Positions 7,189 through 13,732 of a stretch of 13,732 nucleotides of DNA are shown here, piece by piece. The stretch spans positions 1 to 13,732 of the forward strand of contig SDNM01000010.1 of the NCBI GenBank assembly GCA_004524385.1, in the 5' to 3' direction. Under the pieces are notes generated by a model. The model was not told where the DNA came from and did not search any database. It worked only from the letters and a program-made list of their open reading frames with translations. Source of the stretch: Promethearchaeota archaeon. GTDB lineage: Archaea > Asgardarchaeota > Lokiarchaeia > Sigyniarchaeales > SOKP01. Each line of letters begins with the position of its first letter. Within the stretch, counting starts at the first letter, position 1. The position numbers and the translations under genes are program-made.

Positions 7189-7485
7189 CTAAAACTCATC
7201 TTCTTCTTCTTCCTTTAGAATCCCTGATTGCCTTAACATGTCTTCTATTGAATCTCGTGTTTTTATTACAGATTCATTCTCATGAAGGTTGAGTTTTTCT
7301 AAGACATCATCAGAAAATTCCAAAAATTTTTTAATAGAAGATGAAGAGAAATCCTTTATCTTCTCTTGGGTTTCCTCAACCCATTCTTTTCCACTCTCGC
7401 CGAATGCATTTCCAACGAAGTCTACGAATGCATTATTTATTTTATCTAAAAGTTTCTCTTCTCCTTCTCCTTCTTCTTCACTCAT
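7189..7485 (-). CDS. Small acidic helical protein of unknown function
   Basis: This 98-residue protein is not recognised. It starts with a glutamate-rich head (MSEEEGEGEE) and ends with an acidic tail (KEEEEDEF). Between these lies amphipathic helical sequence with regularly spaced hydrophobics (LLDKINNAFVDFVGNAF, IKKFLEFSDDVLEKL). There are no cysteines, signal peptide or membrane segments. A weak AAGG Shine-Dalgarno-like site lies before the ATG, and a TATA-like AAATAT stretch lies about 20-30 nt upstream. Charged ends and amphipathic helices suggest a partner-binding or oligomeric protein. Frames on the opposite strand here are composed of low-complexity serine/phenylalanine runs, so this frame is the better candidate. 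Confidence 0.55.
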   Translation of the reverse strand: MSEEEGEGEEKLLDKINNAFVDFVGNAFGESGKEWVEETQEKIKDFSSSSIKKFLEFSDDVLEKLNLHENESVIKTRDSIEDMLRQSGILKEEEEDEF

Positions 7486-7676
7486 TTTTTTTTCCTTTTT
7501 TACAAATATTTAATTTATGTATTTTAAAGTAAATTCACCTTCAATTAATAATTTTTTCAATCTCTTTTAATCATCGTTTTTCTCTTAGATGGTTTGTGAG
7601 CTTTAGAGCTATAGATGTAAATTTAACAAAATTATCCTAAGACAGAGAAATATAAATTCAGATTTTAAACATTAAG

Positions 7677-7684
7677 TATAAATA
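7677..7684 (+). promoter_or_regulatory. TATA-like box for the radical SAM gene
   Basis: TATAAATA lies 14 nt before the first in-frame ATG (7698) and 26 nt before the third in-frame ATG (7710), with a purine-rich stretch just before it. With the usual archaeal distance of about 25 nt from box to transcript start, transcription would begin near 7705-7710. This favours ATG 7710 with little or no leader over ATG 7698. Confidence 0.4.
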
Positions 7685-7697
7685 GTTATACTCATGA

Positions 7698-9071
7698 ATG
7701 ATGATTAGAATGAAAGAAAAAACTATTACCAAGGAAGATATTTTTTTAAAAGCAAGGATGATATCTGAGGGAGTAAATTTACAAATTTCGGAAGATCTTT
7801 CACCTGAACAATATAGGAGCTGGATCTTAGGAAAGGCAGCTAATGCTGAACAAGTCAAAATACCTGAAAAGCTCAATTTCGACGATCCAGAATCGATCAT
7901 AGCCTTATTTGCTGAAGTTAATAAAACTGATATAAGTAGCGATTTTCGACAAGAAATTATCTTTGATAATAATGGTCTAAGGGCACCGGTTTATCCAAAT
8001 AAGCGTTCACGATTGGATTTTCTTATTGAAGGAGAAAATGTTACAGTATCCGAAGATGGAAAATCTTTAGTTACAGGGGAATTTCTGAAGCGGCTCGACT
8101 GGTTAGATGAGAAACTTTCAAATGGTTTACCTGTTTCAACTGTATTACCATCGATGTCTGCCGCAATTATTAATGTCGTTTTTAATCTTTCATGTATGAA
8201 TTTTAATACAAATAGAGGATGTCGGTACTGTAATCTTTTTGCTAATCCTATATCGCGAAAAATCTCAATGCTTCCTTTGGATACTCTGAGATTATGGGCT
8301 AAGTATCAAGGTGAGGCAATTAAAATTGCCATTGATAATGGGTGGAGGGGTATCCTCGCGATAAGTGGCGGTGCATTTGCACCAGCTCAGAGGGGTGAGT
8401 ATTTAGAGCGATTAACCCTTGTTTTAGATATTATCAAGGAAGCCATTGGCGATAAGATGTATGATACGCTCCCTATGGTATATAACCACTATCCTCCTGA
8501 AGATTTCTCGGATATGTATAAATGGAAAGAATTGGGCATCAATGCAACTAGCTTTGATTTGGAAGTGATGGATGATGCCTACTTCGCTGCGATTTGTCCT
8601 GGAAAAGTAGCATATAAACCTCTTTCATACTTGAAGAAAGCACAAGAATATTCTGTCGAGGTATTCGGCCCTCTTTTGGGTACTATAAGTTGCGTTGTAA
8701 TGGGAATAGAGCCCATGTCTTGCTTAGTTGAAGGTTTTGATGAGAGAATGTCAAAAGGAATTTTACCTTTCCCTCTTGTGTTCCACCCGGAACCAGGATC
8801 TGCATATGAAGGATTCCGTAATCCTACAGCAGAATGGATAGTTGAAGCTTCGGAAAAAATGGCGAACTCATTTATGAAATACTTGCTTAAGTGGCTTAAA
8901 CCGGCGATGGACAGAGCTAAAGAGACAAGAGGAGATATCTACGAATTTTCCGCTGGTTCGACTCCGACTACACGGTTATCAGTTGTATTTGACGAAATTG
9001 GAATCCGTTTGAATAAATTATTAGGCGGCAGGTCGGTTTCAGAGCTTATGGAAGGGAAAAAGAAGAAATAG
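7698..9071 (+). CDS. Radical SAM enzyme with CX8CX2C motif, product unknown
   Basis: A 457-residue protein with radical SAM features. The cluster-binding cysteines are C166, C175 and C178 in 'SCMNFNTNRGCRYC', spaced CX8CX2C rather than the canonical CX3CX2C. An 'AISGGAFAP' segment (221-229) matches the SAM-binding GGE region. 'FDLEVMDDAYFAAICPGK' (286-303) matches the 'LE...i.pGK' region of BioB/HmdB-like enzymes. A later segment, 'VMGIEPMSCLVEGFDERM', and 'PLVFHPEPGS' are also typical of the TIM-barrel's last strands. The N-terminal 150 residues are an extra domain not recognised here. Such enzymes cleave SAM with a [4Fe-4S] cluster to start radical chemistry; the substrate is unknown. Three in-frame ATGs (7698, 7701, 7710) compete; the upstream TATA box favours 7710, giving 453 residues. 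It is an independent unit, converging with the CoA-transferase gene. Confidence 0.85.
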   Translation: MMIRMKEKTITKEDIFLKARMISEGVNLQISEDLSPEQYRSWILGKAANAEQVKIPEKLNFDDPESIIALFAEVNKTDISSDFRQEIIFDNNGLRAPVYPNKRSRLDFLIEGENVTVSEDGKSLVTGEFLKRLDWLDEKLSNGLPVSTVLPSMSAAIINVVFNLSCMNFNTNRGCRYCNLFANPISRKISMLPLDTLRLWAKYQGEAIKIAIDNGWRGILAISGGAFAPAQRGEYLERLTLVLDIIKEAIGDKMYDTLPMVYNHYPPEDFSDMYKWKELGINATSFDLEVMDDAYFAAICPGKVAYKPLSYLKKAQEYSVEVFGPLLGTISCVVMGIEPMSCLVEGFDERMSKGILPFPLVFHPEPGSAYEGFRNPTAEWIVEASEKMANSFMKYLLKWLKPAMDRAKETRGDIYEFSAGSTPTTRLSVVFDEIGIRLNKLLGGRSVSELMEGKKKK

Positions 9072-9133
9072 GTTGAGATCCTTCATAAATTCACTTTATA
9101 TTAATATTTTCTTCAATCTTTTCTTTATATCTC

Positions 9134-10324
9134 TTATATGATTTTTTTCTTTTTCCATGATCTAAGATCTTCTTTTGAATACCCAAGGAGATTACAATAA
9201 ATCTCTTCATTATTCGCACCATATTCTGGTCCCGCTCTATCGACAGTTCCTTTCGTCTCTGAAAAATGTATAAGTGGTCCCGGAATTGAAGCTTTTTTCA
9301 CACCCCATTTTAAAAAATCAAGATGATCAACTAACATTCCGCGAGCTTCTAAATTGGGGTGATTATGAAGTTCTGTTATTGTCCTTACTTCACCACAAGG
9401 AATTCTTACAGCCTCTAGTTGCTTAATAGCTTCTTTTCGGGTAAGATTTCTGCTCCAGTTCTCTACGTATTCATCTAATTCATCAATATGGTCAAATCTT
9501 TTTATAACATTATCAAGTCTACTATCCTCTAAAAGCTCAGGCTTTTTTAAGACCTTTTTGGCTAGTCTTTGCCATTGTCGTTCCGTGATTGTCGTCATTG
9601 CGATTTTACCATCTTTACAGTGATACAGGTTATATACTGGTAAAAATTTACCCCCTAAATCCAATTTTGATGCCCTAGGAATAAATTCACGTGCTTGAGC
9701 TCGAACGTTGATGGCAAACATAATATCATGCATAGATATATCTAAAAATTGTCCTCTGCCTGTCTTTTCACGATAATATAGTGCTTGAGAAATACCGAGC
9801 GCACAAATATGACCCGCTGTGTAATCAGCAATAGGTAATTTTGGTGGTTCATCGGTATTCCCTAGAGCATCTAAAATCGCAGCATCAGATTGAATGATAA
9901 TATCGAAGGCGGTCTTGCTGGTATATTCTTCTAATCCTTCGTTTCCATAACCCGAAATCTTTGCATAAATCAACTCAGGATTGATCTCTTTTAACACTTC
10001 ATAACCAATTCCCCATTTTTCCATAGTTCCTTTGACAAAATTCTCAACAATAATATCAGATTTCTCTACTAATTTTTTAAAAATTTTTTGTCCTTCTTCC
10101 TTTCTTAAATCTAAGGATATTGATTTCTTTCCCCGATTTAGAATTGAAAAAAGGGGAAACATGCTTTTATCAAATAATGTGAATAACCTAAAGGATTCAC
10201 CGTAAGGAGGGCTTTCAATCTTAATTACTTCAGCTCCTTGGTCAGCGAAAAAGATACTCGTCCAAGGACCAGATATAAATTGAGAGCAATCAAGTATCCT
10301 TAACCCTTCAAATATCTTAACCAT
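9134..10324 (-). CDS. Class III CoA-transferase (CaiB/BaiF/Frc family)
   Basis: This 396-residue protein is full length for family III CoA-transferases, which move CoA between acids, for example formyl-CoA:oxalate or carnitine CoA-transferase. The N-terminal 'LRILDCSQFISGP' (8-20), 'DQGAEVIKIESP' (28-39), 'NRGKKSISLDL' (63-73) and 'VENFVKGTMEKWGI' are family hallmarks. The likely catalytic aspartate is D167 in 'LPIADYTAGHICALG', matching the Asp near 169 in formyl-CoA transferase. 'GRGQFLDISMHD' follows as expected. The substrate acid cannot be predicted. It is cytosolic, probably a homodimer of interlocked chains as in known members. The neighbouring genes do not form an operon with it; the radical SAM gene converges from the other side across 62 nt of T-rich spacer. 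Confidence 0.92.
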   Translation of the reverse strand: MVKIFEGLRILDCSQFISGPWTSIFFADQGAEVIKIESPPYGESFRLFTLFDKSMFPLFSILNRGKKSISLDLRKEEGQKIFKKLVEKSDIIVENFVKGTMEKWGIGYEVLKEINPELIYAKISGYGNEGLEEYTSKTAFDIIIQSDAAILDALGNTDEPPKLPIADYTAGHICALGISQALYYREKTGRGQFLDISMHDIMFAINVRAQAREFIPRASKLDLGGKFLPVYNLYHCKDGKIAMTTITERQWQRLAKKVLKKPELLEDSRLDNVIKRFDHIDELDEYVENWSRNLTRKEAIKQLEAVRIPCGEVRTITELHNHPNLEARGMLVDHLDFLKWGVKKASIPGPLIHFSETKGTVDRAGPEYGANNEEIYCNLLGYSKEDLRSWKKKKII

Positions 10325-10625
10325 GTATAAAAAAATTTAGAATAATTAAATAAGTTGTTGAGAGATTATTTGTTCTTATCTAATTTGTCAATTTTTAGAA
10401 GAATAGTATATAATGTTTTTTAATATTCGCTTAATCTATGCAAGTTTTCCCATAAATTTTTTTAAAGTGTTTTTACTCCTTTAGTATTTGAAAGTGAATC
10501 CCAAAAATCACTATTAAAGTGCTTACCGTGAATAGCAACTAACAAATTTCTAAAAATTAGTGAGTTTTAAATGAATTTTTTACAAATACAAATAAATATC
10601 AAAAATTACTTATTAATCCTAGAAA
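10325..10625. other. Divergent intergenic spacer, CoA-transferase and toxin-antitoxin genes
   Basis: This 301-nt AT-rich stretch separates the divergent CoA-transferase and antitoxin genes, so it should hold both promoters. A TATA-like box for the antitoxin is listed separately. No RNA gene, long repeat or further reading frame was recognised. A GC-richer patch near 10490-10545 has no assigned role. Confidence 0.5.
10591..10598 (+). promoter_or_regulatory. TATA-like box for the toxin-antitoxin operon
   Basis: AATAAATA lies about 28-35 nt before the antitoxin ATG at 10626, which would give a transcript start only a few bases upstream of the coding start. No Shine-Dalgarno motif precedes this ATG, which is consistent with a leaderless or short-leader transcript. 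Many related TA operons repress themselves, but no clear operator palindrome was seen here. Confidence 0.35.
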
Positions 10626-10859
10626 ATGACATCAAATATTAATGAAATCGGAAAAAAAGCTTTAGAACTTTCCCCTCATGAACGCGCATTATTAATTCGG
10701 CAATTATTAGAAAGTTTAGAAGAAGGAGAAGAAATTGAAAATGCCGAAGAACTATGGATCGATGAGGCAAAAGACAGATATACTCAATATAAACAAGGAA
10801 AAACTTCGGAGAAAACCGCTAATCATGTATTAAAAGACGCAAAGAAAAGTCTGAAATGA
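10626..10859 (+). CDS. Antitoxin, addiction module component (PF09720-like)
   Basis: A 77-residue protein with the whole pattern of the putative addiction-module component family. An N-terminal helix 'IGKKALELSPHERALLIRQL' (7-26) and 'LLESLEE' are followed by 'ELWIDEAKDRYTQYKQGK' (41-58). In the family the N-terminal part mediates dimer or DNA contacts and the C-terminal part wraps the toxin. It is highly charged, without cysteines. It overlaps the toxin gene by 4 nt (ATGA at 10856-10859), which fits coupled translation. By family logic it binds and neutralises the downstream ParE/RelE-like toxin and represses the operon; neither is shown by sequence. The family is common in bacteria and less so in archaea, hinting at horizontal transfer, but base composition matches the surroundings. 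Confidence 0.85.
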   Translation: MTSNINEIGKKALELSPHERALLIRQLLESLEEGEEIENAEELWIDEAKDRYTQYKQGKTSEKTANHVLKDAKKSLK

Positions 10860-11155
10860 CAACAATTACCTTTTTATTAGAAGCAGAAGAAGAAATGAAT
10901 TTTTCTGCTAAATATTATAATCAAAAAGCTCCAGGATTAGGATTTGATTTTTTAGAAGAAATCGAAAAATCCCTTACAATTATTGAAGAAAGTCCTGAAA
11001 GATGGAAATTTTACGGAGAAAATATACGCAAATATAATATTCGGCGATTTCCTTTTTCATTATATTATGTTTATGAAAAGGATGAGGATAAAATAATAAT
11101 TATTGCCGTTGCACATCAAAAAAGGAAACCTGGATATTGGAAGGAGAGAATTTGA
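10856..11155 (+). CDS. ParE/RelE-family toxin
   Basis: This 99-residue protein shows the RelE/ParE fold pattern: an N-terminal strand 'ITFLLEAEEEM', helix 'YYNQKAPGLGFDFLEEIEKS' (20-39), 'SPERWKFYGENIRKYNIRRFPFSLYYVYE' over paired strands, and the terminal 'VAHQKRKPGYWKERI' (85-99). The ending 'H.(R/K).P.YW..R' is a signature of ParE-type toxins. Such toxins either poison DNA gyrase (ParE) or cleave mRNA at the ribosome (RelE); sequence alone does not separate them, although the C-terminal 'PGYW' tail is more common in the ParE-like set. Its start ATG lies inside the antitoxin stop codon. It probably forms a complex with the antitoxin in the cytosol. Confidence 0.88.
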   Translation: MTTITFLLEAEEEMNFSAKYYNQKAPGLGFDFLEEIEKSLTIIEESPERWKFYGENIRKYNIRRFPFSLYYVYEKDEDKIIIIAVAHQKRKPGYWKERI

Positions 11156-11233
11156 GCGTGTTTGAATTTTATTAGAAAAGAAAAATTTAATAAAAAACAT
11201 GTAGTTATAGTTATATTCAATATTCATCAAGAG

Positions 11234-12262
11234 GTGAAAAAAATTAAAGCAGCTCTCTATAAAGGAAAGCGTGAAATTGAAATTATGGATATTCCCAAGC
11301 CCGTTCCAAAAACCGGTGAAGTTTTAGTAAAAATAAAATATACAGGAATTTGCGGTTCAGATCTCGAGGCTTATGAGACTGGCTTATATCCAGTACCAGT
11401 AGTAATGGGACATGAAGCTTCAGGTGTCATTGAAGAATTAGGACCTGAAGTCAAAATTAGAGGAATCAAACCGGGAAGGCGTGTTTCAATTGACTCTTCG
11501 ATATCATGTGGTAAATGTAATTATTGTCAGAGAGGATATACTAACCTATGTCTTGACGAGATTAATGCTTTAGGAATTTTCAAGAATGGGGGTTTTGCTG
11601 AATATATATCTGTACCAGCATCCAGTTGTGTTGTTGTTCCAGATTCTATTCCTGATAAATTTTGTACTGTTTTTGATCAAATTGGTACTGGTTTGTTCGC
11701 CATCAGAGAAGCAAACTTTATGGTTGGGCAATCTGCAGTTGTTGTGGGTTTAGGAACAATAGGTCAATTTCAAATGCAATTATTAAAACTATCGGGGGCA
11801 AGTAAGCTTATTGTTGTAGAAAAAAATCAATATCGACTAGATATTGCGAAGAAATTTAACCCAGATATGGCTTTAAATAAAATTAATTTAGGAAAAATTA
11901 AAGGAAAGATCACAAATCGTCTCGGAGCAGATTTTGTTTTTGAATGTACAGGAGTACCTGGAGTGATTAATGCCACATCTACTATAATAGGCAGAGGAGG
12001 TACTATAGTTCAAGTAGGGCTTTGTGATAAACCATTTGAAATAATGCTCCTTCCGTTTATCCTTAATCACAATCGAATTCAATGTATAATTGGATTCCTC
12101 CGAAGAGACTTTGAATATGCTGTGGATTTAGTCGCCAACAAGCTTATCGATCCAGAACCGATTGTTACAAATATAATTTCTTTAGATGATATCGTTGAAG
12201 AAGGATTTGAAAGAGCTTTAGATCCAGAAGTTCAAGACATTAAAATTATCGTAGAACCATGA
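11234..12262 (+). CDS. Zinc-dependent medium-chain alcohol dehydrogenase-like enzyme
   Basis: The chosen start is GTG 11234 (342 residues), because 'KKIKAALYKGKREIEIMDIP' matches the family N-terminus; an in-frame TTG at 11162 would add 24 residues unlike the family. Catalytic-zinc ligands are C40 in 'GICGSDLEAYE' and H60/E61 in 'VVMGHEASG'. Structural-zinc cysteines are C92, C95, C98 and C106. The nucleotide-binding motif is 'VVVGLGTIGQ' (169-178). The sequence after this binds NAD(P); 'VVEK' near the end of the second strand carries an acidic residue (E), which favours NAD. Substrate is unknown; relatives include sorbitol, threonine and 2,3-butanediol dehydrogenases. The gap of 78 nt after the toxin stop contains a possible TATA-like 'TTATA' and the gene may be separately transcribed. 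Confidence 0.9.
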   Translation: MKKIKAALYKGKREIEIMDIPKPVPKTGEVLVKIKYTGICGSDLEAYETGLYPVPVVMGHEASGVIEELGPEVKIRGIKPGRRVSIDSSISCGKCNYCQRGYTNLCLDEINALGIFKNGGFAEYISVPASSCVVVPDSIPDKFCTVFDQIGTGLFAIREANFMVGQSAVVVGLGTIGQFQMQLLKLSGASKLIVVEKNQYRLDIAKKFNPDMALNKINLGKIKGKITNRLGADFVFECTGVPGVINATSTIIGRGGTIVQVGLCDKPFEIMLLPFILNHNRIQCIIGFLRRDFEYAVDLVANKLIDPEPIVTNIISLDDIVEEGFERALDPEVQDIKIIVEP

Positions 12263-12289
12263 ATGAAGCTAACGTTCTTTTAGGAAAAA

Positions 12290-12303
12290 TTTAAATATAA
12301 ATA
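12290..12303 (+). promoter_or_regulatory. TATA-like box before the DUF362 gene
   Basis: TTTAAATATAAATA starts about 28 nt after the dehydrogenase stop and is the strongest TATA-like string in this spacer. It would place the transcript start near 12320-12330. That is well upstream of the ATG at 12444 and nearer to the ATA (12345) and TTG (12393) candidate starts, and it suggests the DUF362 gene has its own promoter. Confidence 0.4.
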
Positions 12304-12386
12304 AAAATGATTGTTGATTTATACTGAAAATAGATTAAAGGCGAATAACTATTAGCAAGAATAATGAAAAAACTTTAAGTTTCAAC

Positions 12387-12435
12387 TCCCCTTTGGGAAA
12401 GCAGGAGAGTGACTCCTCTGGTTCCCCGATAGGGG
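12387..12435 (+). repeat. Three tandem GC-rich hairpins at the start of the DUF362 gene
   Basis: Three small inverted repeats follow in line. TCCC/GGGA (12387-12390, 12395-12398) has a 4-nt loop. AGGAG/CTCCT (12403-12407, 12413-12417) has a 5-nt loop. CCCC/GGGG (12424-12427, 12432-12435) has a 4-nt loop GATA. They stand out in very AT-rich DNA. They lie at the 5' end of the DUF362 transcript, either in its leader or in the first codons of its coding region, and might form RNA hairpins that modulate initiation. The short stems are not decisive on their own. Confidence 0.35.
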
Positions 12436-13732
12436 TTGTTAGGATGGATGTAAGCAAATCTTATGAAGGTATCGGTGAGCTACTCCAGAAATTTATTAAT
12501 GATTCTGATCAAGAATGTTGGGATCAAATTAAAACAAAAATTGACTATACCTATAAGAATTTAGATTATGCTTTATCTTTTTTAGAGCAAGCGACATCTT
12601 TTGTTGCTCAAATAAAGGAAAAGCTCACATTAGGGCAGAAACTATTATTTAAACCTAATACTGTAAATCCTATGGGTATAGATCCGGAAACACATGGACC
12701 AGATCGCGGTAATACTGCATATACAGAATGGGCATTCATAGCAGCTTTAATGAGGTGGTTTCATGAAAAGGCAGATATAAGTTATTATAAGATGTCACTG
12801 GGAGAAGCAGCAACAACTGTTACCGCAGTAGCTAACATGTATTCTCTGATCAATCCAGAAGGGAAAAGTATTACACCAGAGGCAGTTCTTGAGGGAAAGT
12901 CAGGAGACTTTTATGGTGGCTGGGGGTTTTATTTTGCTCGCAAGTATCTCTCCGAGTCATTAAAGGAAGGAGACAGTGAGAATCCTTATAATGGACATGA
13001 AGAGAGCATTAATGGTATCTATATAACCCCAGGAAATGTTTCTGACAAATTAATGGTGTATGACTTAAACCGAATATATGACGATCCAAATAAAGGAAGG
13101 AGATGTGATATACTTGACGGGGTGAATTATAAGTCGATAGTACTACATAAAGTAATAATTGGTGGTGATCCCGATGATCCGGAGGATAGGAAAGCATATC
13201 CAGGATGTATATTAATAAATGTGCCAAAATTCAAGGTGCATGCCATCACTATATTTACGAATATTATAAAGAATTTAGGAATCGGTCTTTATCCAATGCA
13301 ATATTCAAGTGAAGGGGATTATAAATGGGATTACTCTGTACCTGACGGTACTCCTGTTGTAGGAATGAAAGCAGATATTCCACATCAAGTGTGGGTTCCC
13401 GAAATTGATCGAACAAACACTCTCCCTAAGAGAGATCCTGAAGGTAAGTATATCATCAAAAAAACAGGGGGCATTCTAAACACTATGATCGATATTATTA
13501 AAGCTGTAATCAATCAAGGAATTTTCATGTTCCATATAGTTGATGGCATTGAAGCAATAAATCTAGATCATCAAGGACTTGGAATCGGAGTAAAGAAAGC
13601 AGAAGGAATGGTTTTTACAGGCTTAGATCCTGTCGCAACTGATCTCTTATGTGCCCGGTATATGTTTTCCAATGTTCCCCTCAAAGAAGCTCTTGAGGTA
13701 AAATTAGAAGGAGGAACAGCAGGGGGCTTTCC
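12393..13732 (+). CDS. DUF362 protein, 3'-truncated
   Basis: The frame is open from 12339 to the window edge, so the C-terminus is missing. Numbering from TTG 12393, the visible 446 residues contain DUF362 hallmarks. 'ILINVPKFKVHAITIFTNIIKN' begins at residue 273 ('nlPklK.H...t...KN' in the family). 'DGIEAINLDHQGLGIG' starts at 384 and 'GLDPVATDLLCARYMF' at 410. The family often carries [4Fe-4S] ferredoxin domains, but none is seen before the cut. Start choice is open: TTG 12393 keeps the strand 'IGVVRMDVSKSYEGI', whereas ATG 12444 cuts into it and ATA 12345 would add 16 more residues. Residues 40-110 form an insert-like acidic and helical stretch. The biochemical role of DUF362 proteins is poorly defined. 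It follows a TATA-like box at 12290. Confidence 0.82.
   Translation, partial: MGKQESDSSGSPIGVVRMDVSKSYEGIGELLQKFINDSDQECWDQIKTKIDYTYKNLDYALSFLEQATSFVAQIKEKLTLGQKLLFKPNTVNPMGIDPETHGPDRGNTAYTEWAFIAALMRWFHEKADISYYKMSLGEAATTVTAVANMYSLINPEGKSITPEAVLEGKSGDFYGGWGFYFARKYLSESLKEGDSENPYNGHEESINGIYITPGNVSDKLMVYDLNRIYDDPNKGRRCDILDGVNYKSIVLHKVIIGGDPDDPEDRKAYPGCILINVPKFKVHAITIFTNIIKNLGIGLYPMQYSSEGDYKWDYSVPDGTPVVGMKADIPHQVWVPEIDRTNTLPKRDPEGKYIIKKTGGILNTMIDIIKAVINQGIFMFHIVDGIEAINLDHQGLGIGVKKAEGMVFTGLDPVATDLLCARYMFSNVPLKEALEVKLEGGTAGGF

Noticed and set aside
7289..7532. Two plus-strand frames (7289-7513 and 7341-7532) opposite the acidic protein
   Set aside because: Serine/phenylalanine/leucine runs are the antisense of glutamate and lysine codons.
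7658..7900. Minus-strand frame of 80 codons across the radical SAM start
   Set aside because: It overlaps a clear enzyme gene and its promoter region and has no family features.
11162..11233. TTG start adding 24 residues to the dehydrogenase
   Set aside because: The extra residues do not resemble the family N-terminus, whereas GTG 11234 places the first strand at the expected position.
11888..12082. Minus-strand frame of 64 codons inside the dehydrogenase gene
   Set aside because: Antisense of well-conserved dehydrogenase sequence.
12379..12416. CRISPR-repeat-like string beginning GTTTCAACTCCCC
   Set aside because: It resembles the edge of some CRISPR repeats, but there is only one copy, no spacers and no cas gene in the window.
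13009..13227. Minus-strand frame of 72 codons inside DUF362
   Set aside because: The plus frame is open across the whole region and carries DUF362 motifs just downstream.

Overview
The window is AT-rich and reads like the chromosome of an archaeon, most plausibly an Asgard archaeon of the Lokiarchaeia type. This assignment is an inference from several signs. TATA-like boxes sit about 20-35 nt before several starts, and Shine-Dalgarno sites are mostly weak or absent. The proteins include an intracellular FG-GAP propeller joined to winged helices, small longin/roadblock-like proteins, and a multi-pass membrane protein ending in a RING-like eight-cysteine module. Lysine/asparagine/isoleucine-rich proteins and short T-rich terminators also fit. 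No rRNA, tRNA, CRISPR array or transposase gene was seen.

Layout. Positions 1-1398 hold the 3' part of a protein built of repeated beta-sandwich (DUF11/CARDB-like) domains. Positions 1573-3231 encode the FG-GAP propeller with two C-terminal winged-helix repeats. On the minus strand, 3358-4331 carries two tandem paralogues of a small longin/roadblock-like protein; one has ATA where its sister has the ATG start. Positions 4426-5136 (-) encode an isochorismatase-family cysteine hydrolase, divergent from a multi-pass membrane protein with a RING-like tail (5317-6498, +). An AT-rich spacer precedes a small C2H2 zinc-finger protein (6856-7098, +), which converges with a small acidic protein (7189-7485, -). 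A radical SAM enzyme with an unusual CX8CX2C cluster motif (7698-9071, +) converges with a class III CoA-transferase (9134-10324, -). A bacterial-style toxin-antitoxin pair (10626-11155, +) is followed by a zinc-dependent medium-chain dehydrogenase (11234-12262, +). A DUF362 protein runs off the right end (12393-13732, +).

How the genes fit together. The only clear operon is the toxin-antitoxin pair, which shares an ATGA overlap. The dehydrogenase and the CoA-transferase could belong to organic-acid or CoA-thioester metabolism, but nothing here fixes their substrates. Most genes appear to be single transcription units with their own promoters, so no multi-gene pathway can be claimed. The most unusual content is the set of proteins with eukaryote-like folds on the left half and the radical SAM enzyme of unknown product.
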